Assembly (NCBI RefSeq): GCF_030348765.1
Contig: NZ_JAUCEU010000007.1
Coordinates: forward strand, 738,501-802,500
Reading direction: 5' to 3'
DNA length: 64,000 nucleotides
Source of the DNA: Neobacillus sp. CF12
GTDB taxonomy: Bacteria; Bacillota; Bacilli; Bacillales; Cytobacillaceae
Shown here: positions 63,983 through 64,000 of the stretch, piece after piece
Numbering within the stretch: position 1 is the stretch's first letter
How the letters are laid out: every line of letters starts with the position of its first letter
Position numbers and translations under genes: made by a program
Notes under the pieces: model-generated
Databases searched by the model: none
What the model saw: the letters and a program-made list of their open reading frames with translations, nothing else
Told to the model about the DNA's origin: nothing

Positions 63983-64000
63983 AGTTAAAAATATTTATCT

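Overview
The window looks like an accessory (defence-island) region of a low-GC, spore-forming Firmicute of the family Bacillaceae. This rests on strong Shine-Dalgarno sequences, frequent TTG/GTG starts, an orphan SinI-type anti-repressor gene, Spo0A-box-like motifs (TTGTCGAA) and many Bacillus-style intergenic hairpins. No housekeeping operon is present. Almost everything is restriction, helicase-nuclease, recombinase, insertion-sequence or orphan small-gene material, and much of it is decaying.

The skeleton is a set of three direct repeats of about 67 bp (18581-18647, 28912-28978, 59334-59400). Read on the minus strand, each is the 3' half of a selenocysteine tRNA: UCA anticodon loop, long variable arm, T arm, acceptor 3' strand and GCCA. 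Two repeats have a tyrosine recombinase directly beside them (18029-18414 and 58177-59161) and both recombinase genes are frameshifted. I read this as tandem accretion of integrative elements in selC, followed by fixation through integrase decay. Element A lies left of 18581 and runs off the window. Element B spans 18.6-28.9 kb. Element C spans 28.9-59.4 kb. Sequence right of 59.4 kb is outside the third repeat.

Element A (1-18.6 kb) holds a three-gene GHKL-ATPase module (594-4126), a broken and internally inverted SF2 helicase (4376-5242), a Sau3AI-like GATC restriction-modification pair (5406-8644), a four-gene UvrD/AddB-like helicase-nuclease operon (9130-17062), which is the best candidate for an undescribed defence system, and a SNF2 helicase remnant next to the integrase remnant. 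Element B (18.6-28.9 kb) holds an unknown 401-residue basic protein, small orphan and immunity-like genes (several frameshifted), an exported nuclease lipoprotein, a SinI-like gene, and two IS110-family copies with homologous structured non-coding regions, probably bridge RNAs.

Element C (28.9-59.4 kb) holds a type III restriction-modification operon with a UvrD-RecB-like helicase-nuclease (30365-37213), small orphans including a HEXXH metallopeptidase-like protein, a more GC-rich serine-recombinase block (39.2-41.0 kb), an LCAT-like acylhydrolase with a membrane partner (41246-44322), a complete McrBC (46908-50574), a membrane-anchored Mrr-like nuclease, a second serine recombinase, a winged-helix protein with iteron-like repeats, and the integrase. 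Right of the last repeat are a RadC-like gene and a second McrC-like gene whose McrB partner is shattered by frameshifts.

By function, the window stacks at least five nucleic-acid defence modules: Sau3AI-type RM, type III RM with helicase, McrBC, Mrr-like and the helicase-nuclease operon. Around them is debris of at least three more: an SF2 helicase, a SNF2 helicase and an EVE-McrB. All assignments come from reading motifs by eye; no database search was possible.
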